From: Aromatoleum toluolicum
GTDB taxonomy: Bacteria > Pseudomonadota > Gammaproteobacteria > Burkholderiales > Rhodocyclaceae
NCBI RefSeq assembly: GCF_012911005.2
Contig: NZ_WTVS01000027.1
Span: forward strand, 1 to 64,000
DNA length: 64,000 bases
Direction of reading: 5' to 3'
Shown here: in pieces, positions 49,687-58,515 of the stretch
Position numbering within the stretch: the stretch's first letter is position 1
Layout: each line of letters starts with the position of its first letter
Program-made: the position numbers and the translations under genes
The notes under the pieces: model-generated
What the model saw: the letters and a program-made list of their open reading frames with translations, nothing else
The model's database searches: none
Told to the model about the DNA's origin: nothing

Positions 49687-50154
49687 ATGACCATCAAGAC
49701 ACTGTTTCCGATCCGCGAGCGCGCTTTGCTTGCCGCAACTGCGCTGTCCCTCACGTTCAGTCTTTCTCCTGCACTTGCAGCAGGCGACGAAGTCATCGTT
49801 TACAAGGATCCGAATTGCGGCTGTTGCGGCAAATGGGCAGAGCATATGCGGTCCCAGGGCTTCAAGGTCAAAGAAATTGCCACACCGAAAATGGGCGAGG
49901 TGAAACGCGAGGCCGGCATCCCCACAGCGCTTAGCTCGTGCCACACGGCCAAGGTCGGTGACTACGTCGTCGAAGGGCATGTGCCCGCTACGGATGTGAA
50001 GCGGCTGCTGGCAGTCAAGCCGAAGATCGTGGGCATTTCCGCGCCCGGTATGCCTCAAGGATCGCCGGGGATGGAGGGGCCTTTCCCTGCTGACCGTTAC
50101 GAAGTGGTCAGCTTCGACGAGAAGGGCGTGATCACCACATTCGCAAGGCACTGA
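49687..50154 (+). CDS. DUF411 copper-associated periplasmic protein
   Basis: The 155-residue protein from 49687 starts MTIKTLFPIRERALLAATAL (signal), then EVIVYKDPNCGCCGKWAEHM with the CGCC pattern typical of DUF411, and a second site ALSSCHTAKVGDYVVEGHVP. DUF411 proteins are common in metal-resistance clusters and are thought to bind metal through Cys. An in-frame ATG at 49669 is less likely as it has no signal match. It lies 34 bases after copS. Confidence 0.9.
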   Translation: MTIKTLFPIRERALLAATALSLTFSLSPALAAGDEVIVYKDPNCGCCGKWAEHMRSQGFKVKEIATPKMGEVKREAGIPTALSSCHTAKVGDYVVEGHVPATDVKRLLAVKPKIVGISAPGMPQGSPGMEGPFPADRYEVVSFDEKGVITTFARH

Positions 50155-50516
50155 ACCGGGGAGCATACTCGGCGCTATCGCACAGAGGTGCATAGTGCTG
50201 TCCTACATGCCCGGAGTGCCTCGCCAGCCCCACGACGAGCCAGACTGCTGCATCGCGGCTGAACACGGCTAGCACAGGCATTCTACATTCATCCGGCAGG
50301 AGGAACCCATCGCCATCGACACCGACGTGCGATCCTTGGCGGCCGGCATATGCTTTATGCCCATGCTCCGGACCTTTACGTTCTCGATGACAACTCAGGA
50401 CGGCGTAGGCGATGCGTCTGGGGTCCGGATGTGGGAAGCGCGTACCCTAGATGGGCAGGATTGACCACCTCAATTAACGCTGTTAGAAATGATGCTCAAG
50501 TCAATGAGGGGTCGTT
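50155..50516. other. Intergenic stretch before the nuclease-like gene
   Basis: No gene or recognised element. It joins the copper island to a region with genes of a different kind (nuclease-like, DUF72, H-NS, ICE) and would carry the promoter of the gene starting at 50517. Confidence 0.4.
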
Positions 50517-51773
50517 ATGCAAGATGCTCTGTTGCCGATTGCACAAGCCTACAAGGCCGATCCCGAATCGGTCTATAGCACTTGGTTCATCAGCAGCGAA
50601 GACCGGATCAAGGCGTTTCGCAGCATTCGCCGTGGTGTTGCAGCGGTCATCGACGATATCAAGCATCAACGCTTCCCGAATGACTTCAAGGGATCGTCCT
50701 TGGAGTTCGTATTGGCGTGCATTTCCGAGCAAAAACAGGTATTCGAAGGGGCCGCACATCCGTTCTACTGGAAGCCAAAATTGCGTATCCCCGACATCTA
50801 CGAGAATGATCTCAACAAACAGGCATTTGGCGAGTTCCTCTATGCCTGTCTCGGAACTACCGATGTACGGGCGCTCGAAAGGGAGGTTCTGAAACTCGCC
50901 GGTAAGCGCATCAAAGGCTTGGGCCCAGCGGTCGCGAATATTCTGTACTTCCTGCATCCGACGCTGTTTCCACCGTTCAACACGGCAATGCTGAACGGAT
51001 TCAACGCGTTGTTTAGGACAAAGAAGAGACTCGGCTCATGGGACAGCTATTTGGAAATGCGTGAGACAATCATCGTTGCCAACGCTGCACTGGGCATGCT
51101 CTCACGAGATCTGGGCGCATTCAGCGGCATGCTTTTCGAGATTGGCGTCGGACGGCTCGGAACGGCCGATGATGATTCAACTGCCCTGACCATCGAACGT
51201 GAAAAGATCGAGCAGGTGCGTCGCAAGCGCCACGCCCAGGTTGAACAAGACATGGCGGAGGAGCGCCTCCATACGAAGGTCCAGTACCAATTGAGCGAGT
51301 TGGGCCGTGCACTGGGCTATGACGTGCTGGTCGCCCGTAATGATCGCAGCGCCATCTACCGCGGCCGCCCGCTGGGCTACAGTTGCTTGAAATGCTTGCC
51401 AGACCTTGGGCTCGCACCAGAAGTACACGCCACCGCAGAACTTATCGATGTCTTGTGGCTATACCCGGGCGAACCGAGAATCGCGAGTGCCTTTGAAGTA
51501 GAGAAGAGCACGTCGATTTACTCAGGAATTCTACGCCTTGCCGATATGGCACTGTCAATCCCTGGCCGGCATGAGCATCTATATTTGGTTGCTCCGGCTG
51601 CACGCGAGAAGGAGATCGTCGTGCAACTCAAGCGCCCAATGTTCCAGCGTCGCGAGGACTTCTCACTGAGTTATATCCTGTTCGAGGACCTTGACCAGCA
51701 CTTCGAATCGCTGTGCAAGCTCGGCGAAGATCGGCGGATCCTCGAGCGCCTTGCGTGTCGCTGTGTCGCATAA
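50517..51773 (+). CDS. Putative PD-(D/E)XK nuclease with helix-hairpin-helix-like segment
   Basis: The 418-residue cytoplasmic protein has [20 protein letters not shown] (about residues 133-152), which resembles a helix-hairpin-helix DNA-binding motif. Near residues 305-330 it reads [20 protein letters not shown] followed by EVEKS, matching the D...ExK core of PD-(D/E)XK nucleases (Asp311, Glu329, Lys330). Upstream, [20 protein letters not shown] fits the alpha-helix with the extra Glu. No methyltransferase or other partner lies next to it. A defence role is inference. Confidence 0.5.
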   Translation: MQDALLPIAQAYKADPESVYSTWFISSEDRIKAFRSIRRGVAAVIDDIKHQRFPNDFKGSSLEFVLACISEQKQVFEGAAHPFYWKPKLRIPDIYENDLNKQAFGEFLYACLGTTDVRALEREVLKLAGKRIKGLGPAVANILYFLHPTLFPPFNTAMLNGFNALFRTKKRLGSWDSYLEMRETIIVANAALGMLSRDLGAFSGMLFEIGVGRLGTADDDSTALTIEREKIEQVRRKRHAQVEQDMAEERLHTKVQYQLSELGRALGYDVLVARNDRSAIYRGRPLGYSCLKCLPDLGLAPEVHATAELIDVLWLYPGEPRIASAFEVEKSTSIYSGILRLADMALSIPGRHEHLYLVAPAAREKEIVVQLKRPMFQRREDFSLSYILFEDLDQHFESLCKLGEDRRILERLACRCVA

Positions 51774-51804
51774 TATATTTATTCCTGTATTAGCTCGGCC
51801 TTCC

Positions 51805-52089
51805 GGTGGAAAAGATCGCCGGCACCGTCGCAGCGCCCGCCCCTATCCACTCCGGCGTGATCGCCGAGCGCGACAAGCCGTGGCAAACCTCGAAGGCCAG
51901 CTTCAGGAGCAGAAGCAGCGATCGATGAATCTCGAAACCGAGCTGTCGACGACACGGAAGGAGGCCCGCGAGCTCGCGACCAAGCTTGCCGAGGTCATGG
52001 GCGAATTGGAGGCGTCACGGGCTCGGAATGCACCTCAGCGGGACGCTGACATGAATCCCGCTCCGACAGCCGAAACCGGCGACTCCTGA
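51805..52089 (+). pseudogene. 3' remnant of a coiled-coil (KfrA-like) protein gene
   Basis: The open frame ends at 52089 and has RQAVANLEGQLQEQKQRSMN, LETELSTTRKEARELATKLA and EVMGELEASRARNAPQRDAD, a strong coiled coil as in plasmid/ICE KfrA-like DNA-binding proteins. No start or N-terminal domain is present; the preceding bases seem unrelated. I take it as a truncated gene. Confidence 0.5.
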
Positions 52090-52159
52090 CGGTCCGGTGG
52101 CCCAGCGGCGCCTGTCGGTCAGTGCATCGCGCGGCGACGCTAACCGTCTTGGCCTGTGC

Positions 52160-52776
52160 ACGCTACGCTGGGACCAGTGCAGAAAAGGAACGTGTATTAC
52201 AAGGACGTACCGCCCGAGCTCAAGGATGAGTTATGAACTCGGTTTGCAATGGCAGTGGAACCGTTACGTGCTGCCCAAAAGCTCGGGGTGGTGCTATTCC
52301 AGTTCCCGCCCTGGTTCGTGCCCTCCAGGGCAGCTTTCGATCACATCCTGGAATGCGCTGAACGGCTCCGGGGATTTCAGTTGGCGGTGGAGTTCCGGAA
52401 CCGGACATGGTTTGAGGGCGATCGGGCGGCCCAGGTGATGGCGTTTGAACGCGAACACCGGTTGGCACACGTCGTCGTCGATGAGCCCCAGGGCTTTGCC
52501 AGCAGCGTCCCGGCACTGTGGGAGGTGACGTGCCCACACGTGGCGATTGTCCGGTTTCATGGGAGGAACACCGACACCTGGGACAAGAAGGGACTGAGCT
52601 CGTCCGGGGAACGGTTCAACTATCTCTATGCGACTGCGGAGCTAACCGAGTTGGCTGAGCAGGTCCGAGGGCTGGGGAGAACGGCCAAGTCGGTCCACGC
52701 AGTTTTCAACAACAACTTCGGTGACTATGCGCAACGGAACGCGGCCCAGTTCCTGCAGATGATTCTGGGACTATGA
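52160..52776 (+). pseudogene. DUF72 protein gene, 5'-truncated with in-frame stop
   Basis: The sequence YYKDVPPELKDEL, then TGA (52234-52236) where Trp is expected, then TRFAMAVEPLRAAQKLGVVL, FQFPPWFVP, GFQLAVEFRNRTWFEG, and SVHAVFNNNFGDYAQRNAAQ matches the C-terminal two thirds of DUF72. The N-terminal third is missing. Translation could restart at the ATG at 52249, but that would lack the conserved first strands of the barrel. Confidence 0.75.
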
Positions 52777-52991
52777 CGGAGCCCTGATCGCACGACGCCT
52801 TCGACAACGACGATCGCCGAGCCGCGGATCTACCAATCTGTGACGATCATCTGCCGTCGGCTCCCAGAAAGTTTCGCCCCAAGACGTCCGTTCAAAAGCA
52901 AATCGTTGTAACGGATCTTTCACGTCAAAGCTCTTTATACTCCGCAACGTATACATCCTTTCCTGCAGCTTTCGACGGTGAATCACTCCCT

Positions 52992-53465
52992 ATGACGATG
53001 AATCTCAGCAACTTCACCCTTATCCAACTCAAACAGCTTCATGCGCGAATCGAAAAGGAGATCGCAAAACAGCAATCGACCGGAAAGGACGCCTTGCTGA
53101 AGAAACTCAAGAGGATGGCTCGCGAGCAGGGGTTGTCACTGGAAGACGTGCTGGGCGGCTCTCCCGAGTCGGAAAAGCCGAAGGCCAACGGCGCAAAACG
53201 CCCTGTAGCCCCCAAGCGCCCTGTTGCAGTGAAATATCGTCATCCCTCGAAAATGGATCTCGCCTGGTCAGGGCGTGGCAGGAAACCTCACTGGGTAGAA
53301 ACATGGCTGGCTCACGGCGGCGCGCTCGACGCCCTCGCCACTGCAGCAGCCAAATTCGACAAGAAGCAGCAGCGTGTAGCAAAGTCAGCCACCGATTCAG
53401 TCACTCCGACAACTACGGCTACCCCCGTAGCTGCCGCAGAAGCTGAGGTAGCGCCGGCGAACTAA
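52992..53465 (+). CDS. H-NS-family nucleoid protein with extended tail
   Basis: The 157-residue protein (alternative start at 52998) has an N-terminal coiled-coil domain (MNLSNFTLIQLKQLHARIEK) and the H-NS DNA-binding motif in YRHPSKMDLAWSGRGRKPHW, followed by VETWLAHGGALDAL. A central linker and an Ala/Thr/Pro-rich tail make it longer than the usual 90-110 residues. Such proteins on mobile DNA silence foreign genes. Its ribosome site is not strong. Confidence 0.85.
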   Translation: MTMNLSNFTLIQLKQLHARIEKEIAKQQSTGKDALLKKLKRMAREQGLSLEDVLGGSPESEKPKANGAKRPVAPKRPVAVKYRHPSKMDLAWSGRGRKPHWVETWLAHGGALDALATAAAKFDKKQQRVAKSATDSVTPTTTATPVAAAEAEVAPAN

Positions 53466-53718
53466 CGCCTTGGCCGACGGCTCCCCTTGCCCGACCACGC
53501 GTAACGGGAGCTGTAAATCGCCCCGTCCTCGCCGACGTATTTTCGGCTGGAGCTGATCGCGAACTTTCTCCCAACGACCGGCAGCGCTGCGGCCTGCCGC
53601 TGCTGCTCAACCTTGATTTGGTCTGGACGCCAGCTCGCTCGGCAGATGCTTCCCTGCGCCGCGCAGGCGGGTTTCGTCGCGTCATCACCGATGAGCTGAA
53701 ACGGACTACGCGGCGACG
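53462..53718 (-). other. Open reading frame without start codon, converging with the H-NS gene
   Basis: The minus strand is open from after TGA (53721-53719) to TAG at 53464-53462, and reads ACAAQGSICRASWRPDQIKV, VVGRKFAISSSRKYVGEDGA and IYSSRYAWSGKGSRRPRR. No start codon lies inside. The composition looks coding, so it may be the 3' end of a truncated gene. The stop overlaps the H-NS stop. The rest of 53466-53903 shows nothing else. Confidence 0.3.
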
Positions 53719-53903
53719 ATCAGGTATCGCGCCGGTACGCCAGCCGTGCGGGCGGCGACAGTGGATCGCGAATGGGAAAGATCGGCAGATAGCACGCGCG
53801 TCGAGGCCGACGCGATGGGGCGCGCATGGCGATTCGTTCGCTTATGTGAGTCGGTTGTGACTGGCCGACCTCAGTGCGAACAGGATAAGACAGCGGCAAT
53901 GGT

Positions 53904-54320
53904 TTACGTGGCGTCGGCAGCCGCCTCGCTCGTGGAACCAGCGAGCTCGCGCTTGGGTTTGTAGTCGGCTCGCTCGACCCGCCCCAGGCACAGCGTGACG
54001 TCGTCGGCGGTCACCTGGAAGCCGGGCACCTTGTCGGGGGCGCCCTCCGGCGAGTACATGAACTGCTTGAGGGCGCCTTCGACCTGGACGCGCGCGCCTC
54101 GCCGCAGCACGCGCGCGGCGTCCTCGCCGCGCTGGCCCCACAGCGACACGCTCATCCAGAATCCGCCGACCTGCTGATACTCGTCGTTGGCTTGGTCGTA
54201 GGCGTAGTCGTCGAAGAACACACGCATCTCGGCGACGACCTCATCGACCCCGTTGATGGGGACGTGCTTGAGGATCGGCGTATCGCCGAGATTGCCTTTC
54301 CCGCGAAATACATTCGGCAT
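53904..54320 (-). CDS. ssb: ICE single-stranded DNA-binding protein
   Basis: The 138-residue protein from 54320 (after AAGGAGT) starts MPNVFRGKGNLGDTPILKHV and has EMRVFFDDYAYDQANDEYQQ, FWMSVSLWGQRGEDAARVLR and RGARVQVEGALKQFMYSP, the OB-fold of ICE-encoded SSB-like proteins. In PFGI-1-type elements ssb follows the DUF3158 and PFL_4669 genes, as here. It protects single-stranded DNA during transfer or replication. Confidence 0.85.
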   Translation of the reverse strand: MPNVFRGKGNLGDTPILKHVPINGVDEVVAEMRVFFDDYAYDQANDEYQQVGGFWMSVSLWGQRGEDAARVLRRGARVQVEGALKQFMYSPEGAPDKVPGFQVTADDVTLCLGRVERADYKPKRELAGSTSEAAADAT

Positions 54321-54387
54321 GTTGTACTCCTTGGCGTCGACGTTGAACACGACGGGGCCGACGCCCATGCCGCCGCCGTGCGGAATA

Positions 54388-54834
54388 CTACGAATCGCGC
54401 TGCCGGGCATGCTTCAGGGCGAGGCGCGCCTCGATTTCACGCCGGTTGAGCTCGATGGCGCGCCGGTGGGTACGCTCATACCATTCGCGCAGCGCCCCCG
54501 GGAGTCGGGCGAAATGGGCGTGGATTGCGCCCCAGGGGATGTGGCCGGCCCGGGGCCCGGCGCCTGCCGCACGCCAGCGCAGGTGAAGTTGCCCTGTGGC
54601 CTTGCGCCGATGCACCGAAAGATAGAAGGTCCGCCCGCGTACTCGCCGTGTGAGCCGCGACAAGTCCTCCTGTTGGCAGTGAATCGTGTCGACACGGGCC
54701 TGCGCCTGCCGCACGTCGGCGGGGGCGCCGCCCCTACCCGTAAAGGCCTTTGCGTCAGCATCCGGTTGACAAGGCGTACTGTCGCAGCGCTGGCCGACGA
54801 CGTCGGCAGCACCCGGCGGTTCGAGTTGCGCCAT
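54388..54834 (-). CDS. ICE DUF3158-like protein
   Basis: The 148-residue product starts MAQLEPPGAADVVGQRCDST. It ends with HIPWGAIHAHFARLPGALRE, WYERTHRRAIELNRREIEAR and LALKHARQRDS, a helical Arg-rich tail. The name rests mainly on position between the PFL_4669-family gene and ssb, where DUF3158 proteins sit in related ICEs. An ATG at 54867 that would overlap the upstream gene is possible. Confidence 0.55.
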   Translation of the reverse strand: MAQLEPPGAADVVGQRCDSTPCQPDADAKAFTGRGGAPADVRQAQARVDTIHCQQEDLSRLTRRVRGRTFYLSVHRRKATGQLHLRWRAAGAGPRAGHIPWGAIHAHFARLPGALREWYERTHRRAIELNRREIEARLALKHARQRDS

Positions 54835-54850
54835 CTCCGTTACCGGCACC

Positions 54851-55996
54851 TCAGTCGACCAGCCCATCATCCGTTGCCTCATCGCCCGCTGCGCCACGTT
54901 CCGAATCGATGGCGGCGATCTCGGCGGCCACGCGCTCAAGCATGGCCTTCTCGGTGTCCGAAATCGAAATGCGGCGCTGGGAGTGGCGCGAGATCTGGTG
55001 GCCTGCGTAGATGCCCGCTGGCACAGCACCGAAGATACCGGTGACGGCTGCGACACGCTTCTGCGCATTGGCATCGACGCCGGGCAGGAAGTCGGCGCGG
55101 CTGAGCGGCAGCAGGTCCGGCTTGGTGAGCCAGTTCTCGAAGCGGATGAACTCCTCGAAAGCGGCGCGGATCGGCCGGGTGAATTGACGGATGGCGTCAT
55201 GCGCCTCCTTGTCGGAGAACAGGGCCTTGCGGCCAAGCGTCTTGACCACCCGGATGTAGTAGTCGAACTCCACGATCAGCTCGGCAATGACATAGCCGTA
55301 CGGGCTGCGGAATCCGAGTTCCAGGACCTTCGGCTCGCGGGACTTGAGGATGCCGAAGCCCAGTCCCTTGTCGGCCCGCTTCTTGAGTTCGGCGCTGAGC
55401 AGGGTCGCCTGGCGGTCGAGTGCCCGCCTGAGCTCCGGGATGCGGTGGTCGGCACGAAGGAGCGCCCAGTCCGCGTATGGGTTGTTGTTGCGCGTGAGCG
55501 CCCACAATGCTTTCAGGCTCGAAGCGACCCGTTTGCCGCCCGGAATCGCGTTGTAGTGCCCCGCCGGGTCACGTCGGCGGCCCATAAACATCCGAAAGCC
55601 CTCTTTTGTATGGAGGGTCATGGTGTCGACACCGTCGTCCACCAGCGAGCCGAGATCGCGTAGCTGGGTCGCGACCGCGGGTTCGACCGTGGCGTCGGCT
55701 CCCGCGGTGACCCGGTATTCAGCCTCCATCTGCTTGAGCTTGTCGCAGCGTTGAAGGTAGAGCTCGTAGCGCGCCCAGCGCGGATCGTGGGGATCGGGGT
55801 CGTCTGCCTCGATGAGATCGGCAAGCTTCTCGCGCTCCTTGGCAATGCTGTAACGATCGGGAAACGGGGAGCGATCGTCGGTCTCGAAGGGGATTGGGGT
55901 TCCGCCTGGAAAGACGGGATCGAGGAGTCCGGGCTGATCGTCGACAGGTGCCAGCGAGGACCGGGGGATCGGTGGGGCGATCGGGTGGAATGACAT
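54851..55996 (-). CDS. Integrating conjugative element protein, PFL_4669 family
   Basis: The 381-residue protein begins MSFHPIAPPIPRSSLAPVDD and has DDGVDTMTLHTKEGFRMFMG, GRRRDPAGHYNAIPGGKRVA and WALTRNNNPYADWALLRADH, then FEEFIRFENWLTKPDLLPLS. These match the TIGR03761 (PFL_4669) family that lies between parB/DUF2857 and ssb in PFGI-1-type elements. Function unknown but conserved in ICE maintenance or replication. Confidence 0.85.
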   Translation of the reverse strand: MSFHPIAPPIPRSSLAPVDDQPGLLDPVFPGGTPIPFETDDRSPFPDRYSIAKEREKLADLIEADDPDPHDPRWARYELYLQRCDKLKQMEAEYRVTAGADATVEPAVATQLRDLGSLVDDGVDTMTLHTKEGFRMFMGRRRDPAGHYNAIPGGKRVASSLKALWALTRNNNPYADWALLRADHRIPELRRALDRQATLLSAELKKRADKGLGFGILKSREPKVLELGFRSPYGYVIAELIVEFDYYIRVVKTLGRKALFSDKEAHDAIRQFTRPIRAAFEEFIRFENWLTKPDLLPLSRADFLPGVDANAQKRVAAVTGIFGAVPAGIYAGHQISRHSQRRISISDTEKAMLERVAAEIAAIDSERGAAGDEATDDGLVD

Positions 55997-56006
55997 TTGT
56001 CTTCCT

Positions 56007-56405
56007 CTAGGTGGCGTCGGTGAGGTCGTCCGCAGGCGACTCGACGGGTTGCAGTTGGGCCAGCGCCGGAATGGGCGTGAATCCGGGTAGGAAGTCGCAT
56101 TCGGGAAGGGGGCCGCTCAAGAGGTGCCGGAGCGCCGCCATGTCGACGGTGTACGCGCCGGTGGCGCAGCGGACCTTGCGACTGCGGATCAAACCGTGCC
56201 TTTCCAGGCGCAGCAAGGCGCGCTGGACAACCTGGTGTCCCAGCAGGGTGTACTCGGCCAGTGCGCGGCTGGAGATGCGCACTGGCGCCCGATCTGCGGC
56301 CCGCCACAGCAAGGCGAGGAGGACGGCGGTGGCGGCGTAGTCACCGTCCAGGCGAACGAGAACCTCGAGGGTGATCTGCGGCTCGGAAAGGGAATGTCCA
56401 GACAT
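56007..56405 (-). CDS. ICE winged-helix-like protein
   Basis: The 132-residue protein from the second ATG (MSGHSLSEPQITLEVLVRLD) has an HTH-like stretch RISSRALAEYTLLGHQVVQR, ALLRLERHGLIRSRKVRCAT, typical of small winged-helix regulators. It is placed between DUF2857 and PFL_4669 genes. The start is uncertain (a first ATG is at 56438). The proposed role is regulation of the ICE operon. Confidence 0.6.
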   Translation of the reverse strand: MSGHSLSEPQITLEVLVRLDGDYAATAVLLALLWRAADRAPVRISSRALAEYTLLGHQVVQRALLRLERHGLIRSRKVRCATGAYTVDMAALRHLLSGPLPECDFLPGFTPIPALAQLQPVESPADDLTDAT

Positions 56406-56478
56406 CGGTGAAGCACGGCTGGGTAAATGGAATCCCAACGAAGTCGGCGTTGCTGTTGGGTTGGATGAATCCAGTGGT

Positions 56479-57072
56479 TTACGGCTTTAACGTTGGATTG
56501 GATGAATCCAGAAAATCGATGCCCTCGACATCCGCGTCGAACTCATGCACGACATGCCACAGCGTGGCGATCGAATGGTCCGGGAATGCGCGATGGAGAT
56601 CTACGAACTGACGTTGTGGCGGGTGCGAGCATCGAATTCGCGACCAGGCGTTATGGATCGCTTCACGTACGCTCGGATCGGGAAGGGCCGGCCGGCCGCG
56701 AGGCGGCGGATCGGGGCACAGCAGCGCGCGGTGCTGCTGAATCTCTGTCAGGGTCATTTTGAAGAGGTGAACCAGGAGCGGAGGCTGGGCGCCGTGCATC
56801 ACGTGATATTCCATCAGCTGCCGCATTTCGGCGATCGCGCGGTGCCGTCGATAGGCGGCCTCGAGCGTTGCGGGATCGAAATGAATGCAGACGTCGAGCT
56901 GAGGCATGCCGGCGATGGATGCGAGATCCCGTGCGGACGCGGCACGCAGGGTATCCAGAATCTCGGGGCTGAGCCCGGCCTCGAGCAGCGTCTGCAGCTC
57001 TCCGGTGTCGAGCAGGTGAATGAGATGCGACAGCAGAGCGTAGCGCAGCTGCTCACTTCTTATCGGGATCAT
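56479..57072 (-). CDS. ICE DUF2857 protein
   Basis: The 197-residue protein begins MIPIRSEQLRYALLSHLIHL, then LDTGELQTLLEAGLSPEILD, and HDPATLEAAYRRHRAIAEMR-like FDPATLEAAYRRHRAIAEMR. In ICEs DUF2857 follows parB, as here (10 bases downstream of parB's stop). The 3' end carries a 14-base repeat (TTGGATGAATCCAG) twice, at about 56459 and 56500, of unclear role. Confidence 0.75.
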   Translation of the reverse strand: MIPIRSEQLRYALLSHLIHLLDTGELQTLLEAGLSPEILDTLRAASARDLASIAGMPQLDVCIHFDPATLEAAYRRHRAIAEMRQLMEYHVMHGAQPPLLVHLFKMTLTEIQQHRALLCPDPPPRGRPALPDPSVREAIHNAWSRIRCSHPPQRQFVDLHRAFPDHSIATLWHVVHEFDADVEGIDFLDSSNPTLKP

Positions 57073-57081
57073 CTCCTCCTC

Positions 57082-58515
57082 CTAGTTGTCCTCGGCGGTG
57101 TGTGGCTTCTCCGTGCATGCGCGGTGATACGCGTCGATCAGCGAACGCGTGAGCGACCACGACGCCGGATGTCGCAGCAGGGCCACAACGGGGTCGTCGG
57201 CTTCCCCATCGCCCCCCTCAGCCGACAGGGCGAGCTGCGCCAAGAGCCGGTGCGCCCCATGGCGTTCGGGCTCTCCGGACGCGTCGGAGGGCATGCGAAG
57301 CGGCTCAACGCTGAATCCCGCCCGCCGGCCGGCGTCCTGGCGAATGCAGTCCGAGAGCTTAAATGCGGCAGCGAAGTCGCCCAGCCGCCTCGAAAAGCGC
57401 GTGTCGGCCCGCCCCGCGGGGGGCACTCGCGCAGCGTGTCCGGTGCCGTCCGTCGCCTCGGGCACCGCCTCCTTCGTGGGCTCGATCAGGAGGCGGTGGA
57501 TCTCCGCAAAAGCAAGCTGCCCCTCGGCGCCGGCGACCGCCACGAGCGCACGCTCCACGGCCGCTTGCACGCATTGCGCGAGCGCCGCGAACTGGGCGGT
57601 CATGCGAGACAGGATCATCTCGACCTCGGGCTTGGTGAGCCGCGGCGGCTCGTCCATGTCGCGAACGGCATTGATCCCCGTCGCCACCTCGGCGATGAGC
57701 TCGTCGAAGGCGGTCTTTCGCACGTAGGGGGCCAGGTTGATCGCATCGGCAAGCTTTTCCAGGCACCCGAAACGGCTTCGAATGGCCCCCGCGCTCTCGT
57801 GGGTGAGGTGCGGGCCGATCGGCGCCAGGTAATCCACGGCGAAGAGGAGATTGGCGGCCGTCGCGCCATGAAGCTTCAATCCGCAACCCCGCGCGCGCTC
57901 CGCTAGCTCGCGCAGCGACAGAGGCCGCTTCAGCTCGCACTCGAGCTCGCTCTTGAGGAGCGCCACCCCTCGCCCCCGCTCCCAGAACGTGATGTCGCCT
58001 CGGTTCTCGTTCTCGGCCAGATGCGCCGCAATGACATCGCTTTCACTCACCCACGGGCGCACCACCACGTGGATCCATTCGTAGCGGGGATCATGGGTCT
58101 CAAGCCACAGCTCCTGCATGATCTGCAGCCGCGTGTTGCCGCCGAAATAGCACATGTACCGCCCGGCACCGGGCCGGCGCGTCACCGAGAGGGCTTCGGT
58201 GAGGCCGCCGCGCGATTCGATCGATGCGCGAATGTCCGCATAGCGCGGATTGGTCCGGATTCGTGGGTTCTTGTCGTAGCAGTCGATCTCCATGCAGCGC
58301 ATCAAGCTCCAGCCGTCCACGTCCTCGCCCGGCTGGAGGTCGGCCGCGGCGTTGGTCGGGCCCTTGACCGCCAGGCTATGCTGGGCGAGCAGCGCGCGAC
58401 GCTCCCCGGTCGTGGCATTGGAGGACGCTTGCGGCTGGAGCTTTCCTCGCTTTTCCATGTGCTCGGCCAGCTCCTTGACCGAGATGGAGTCAGGCAATCG
58501 CGTTCTGGGCGTCAT
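57082..58515 (-). CDS. parB: ParB-family protein of a PFGI-1-type ICE
   Basis: The 477-residue product from ATG 58515 begins MTPRTRLPDSISVKELAEHM. The ParB/Srx-like core has NPRIRTNPRYADIRASIESR, GGLTEALSVTRRPGAGRYMC and AAHLAENENRGDITFWERGR, with SLRELAERARGCGLKLHGAT as an HTH. The start overlaps parA's end by 26 bases. It pairs with ParA for element partition or stability. Confidence 0.88.
   Translation of the reverse strand: MTPRTRLPDSISVKELAEHMEKRGKLQPQASSNATTGERRALLAQHSLAVKGPTNAAADLQPGEDVDGWSLMRCMEIDCYDKNPRIRTNPRYADIRASIESRGGLTEALSVTRRPGAGRYMCYFGGNTRLQIMQELWLETHDPRYEWIHVVVRPWVSESDVIAAHLAENENRGDITFWERGRGVALLKSELECELKRPLSLRELAERARGCGLKLHGATAANLLFAVDYLAPIGPHLTHESAGAIRSRFGCLEKLADAINLAPYVRKTAFDELIAEVATGINAVRDMDEPPRLTKPEVEMILSRMTAQFAALAQCVQAAVERALVAVAGAEGQLAFAEIHRLLIEPTKEAVPEATDGTGHAARVPPAGRADTRFSRRLGDFAAAFKLSDCIRQDAGRRAGFSVEPLRMPSDASGEPERHGAHRLLAQLALSAEGGDGEADDPVVALLRHPASWSLTRSLIDAYHRACTEKPHTAEDN

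Noticed and set aside
56459..56513. Two copies of TTGGATGAATCCAG as operator or integration site
   Set aside because: They lie within and beside the DUF2857 3' end and may simply be a short duplication; no matching pair elsewhere in the window.
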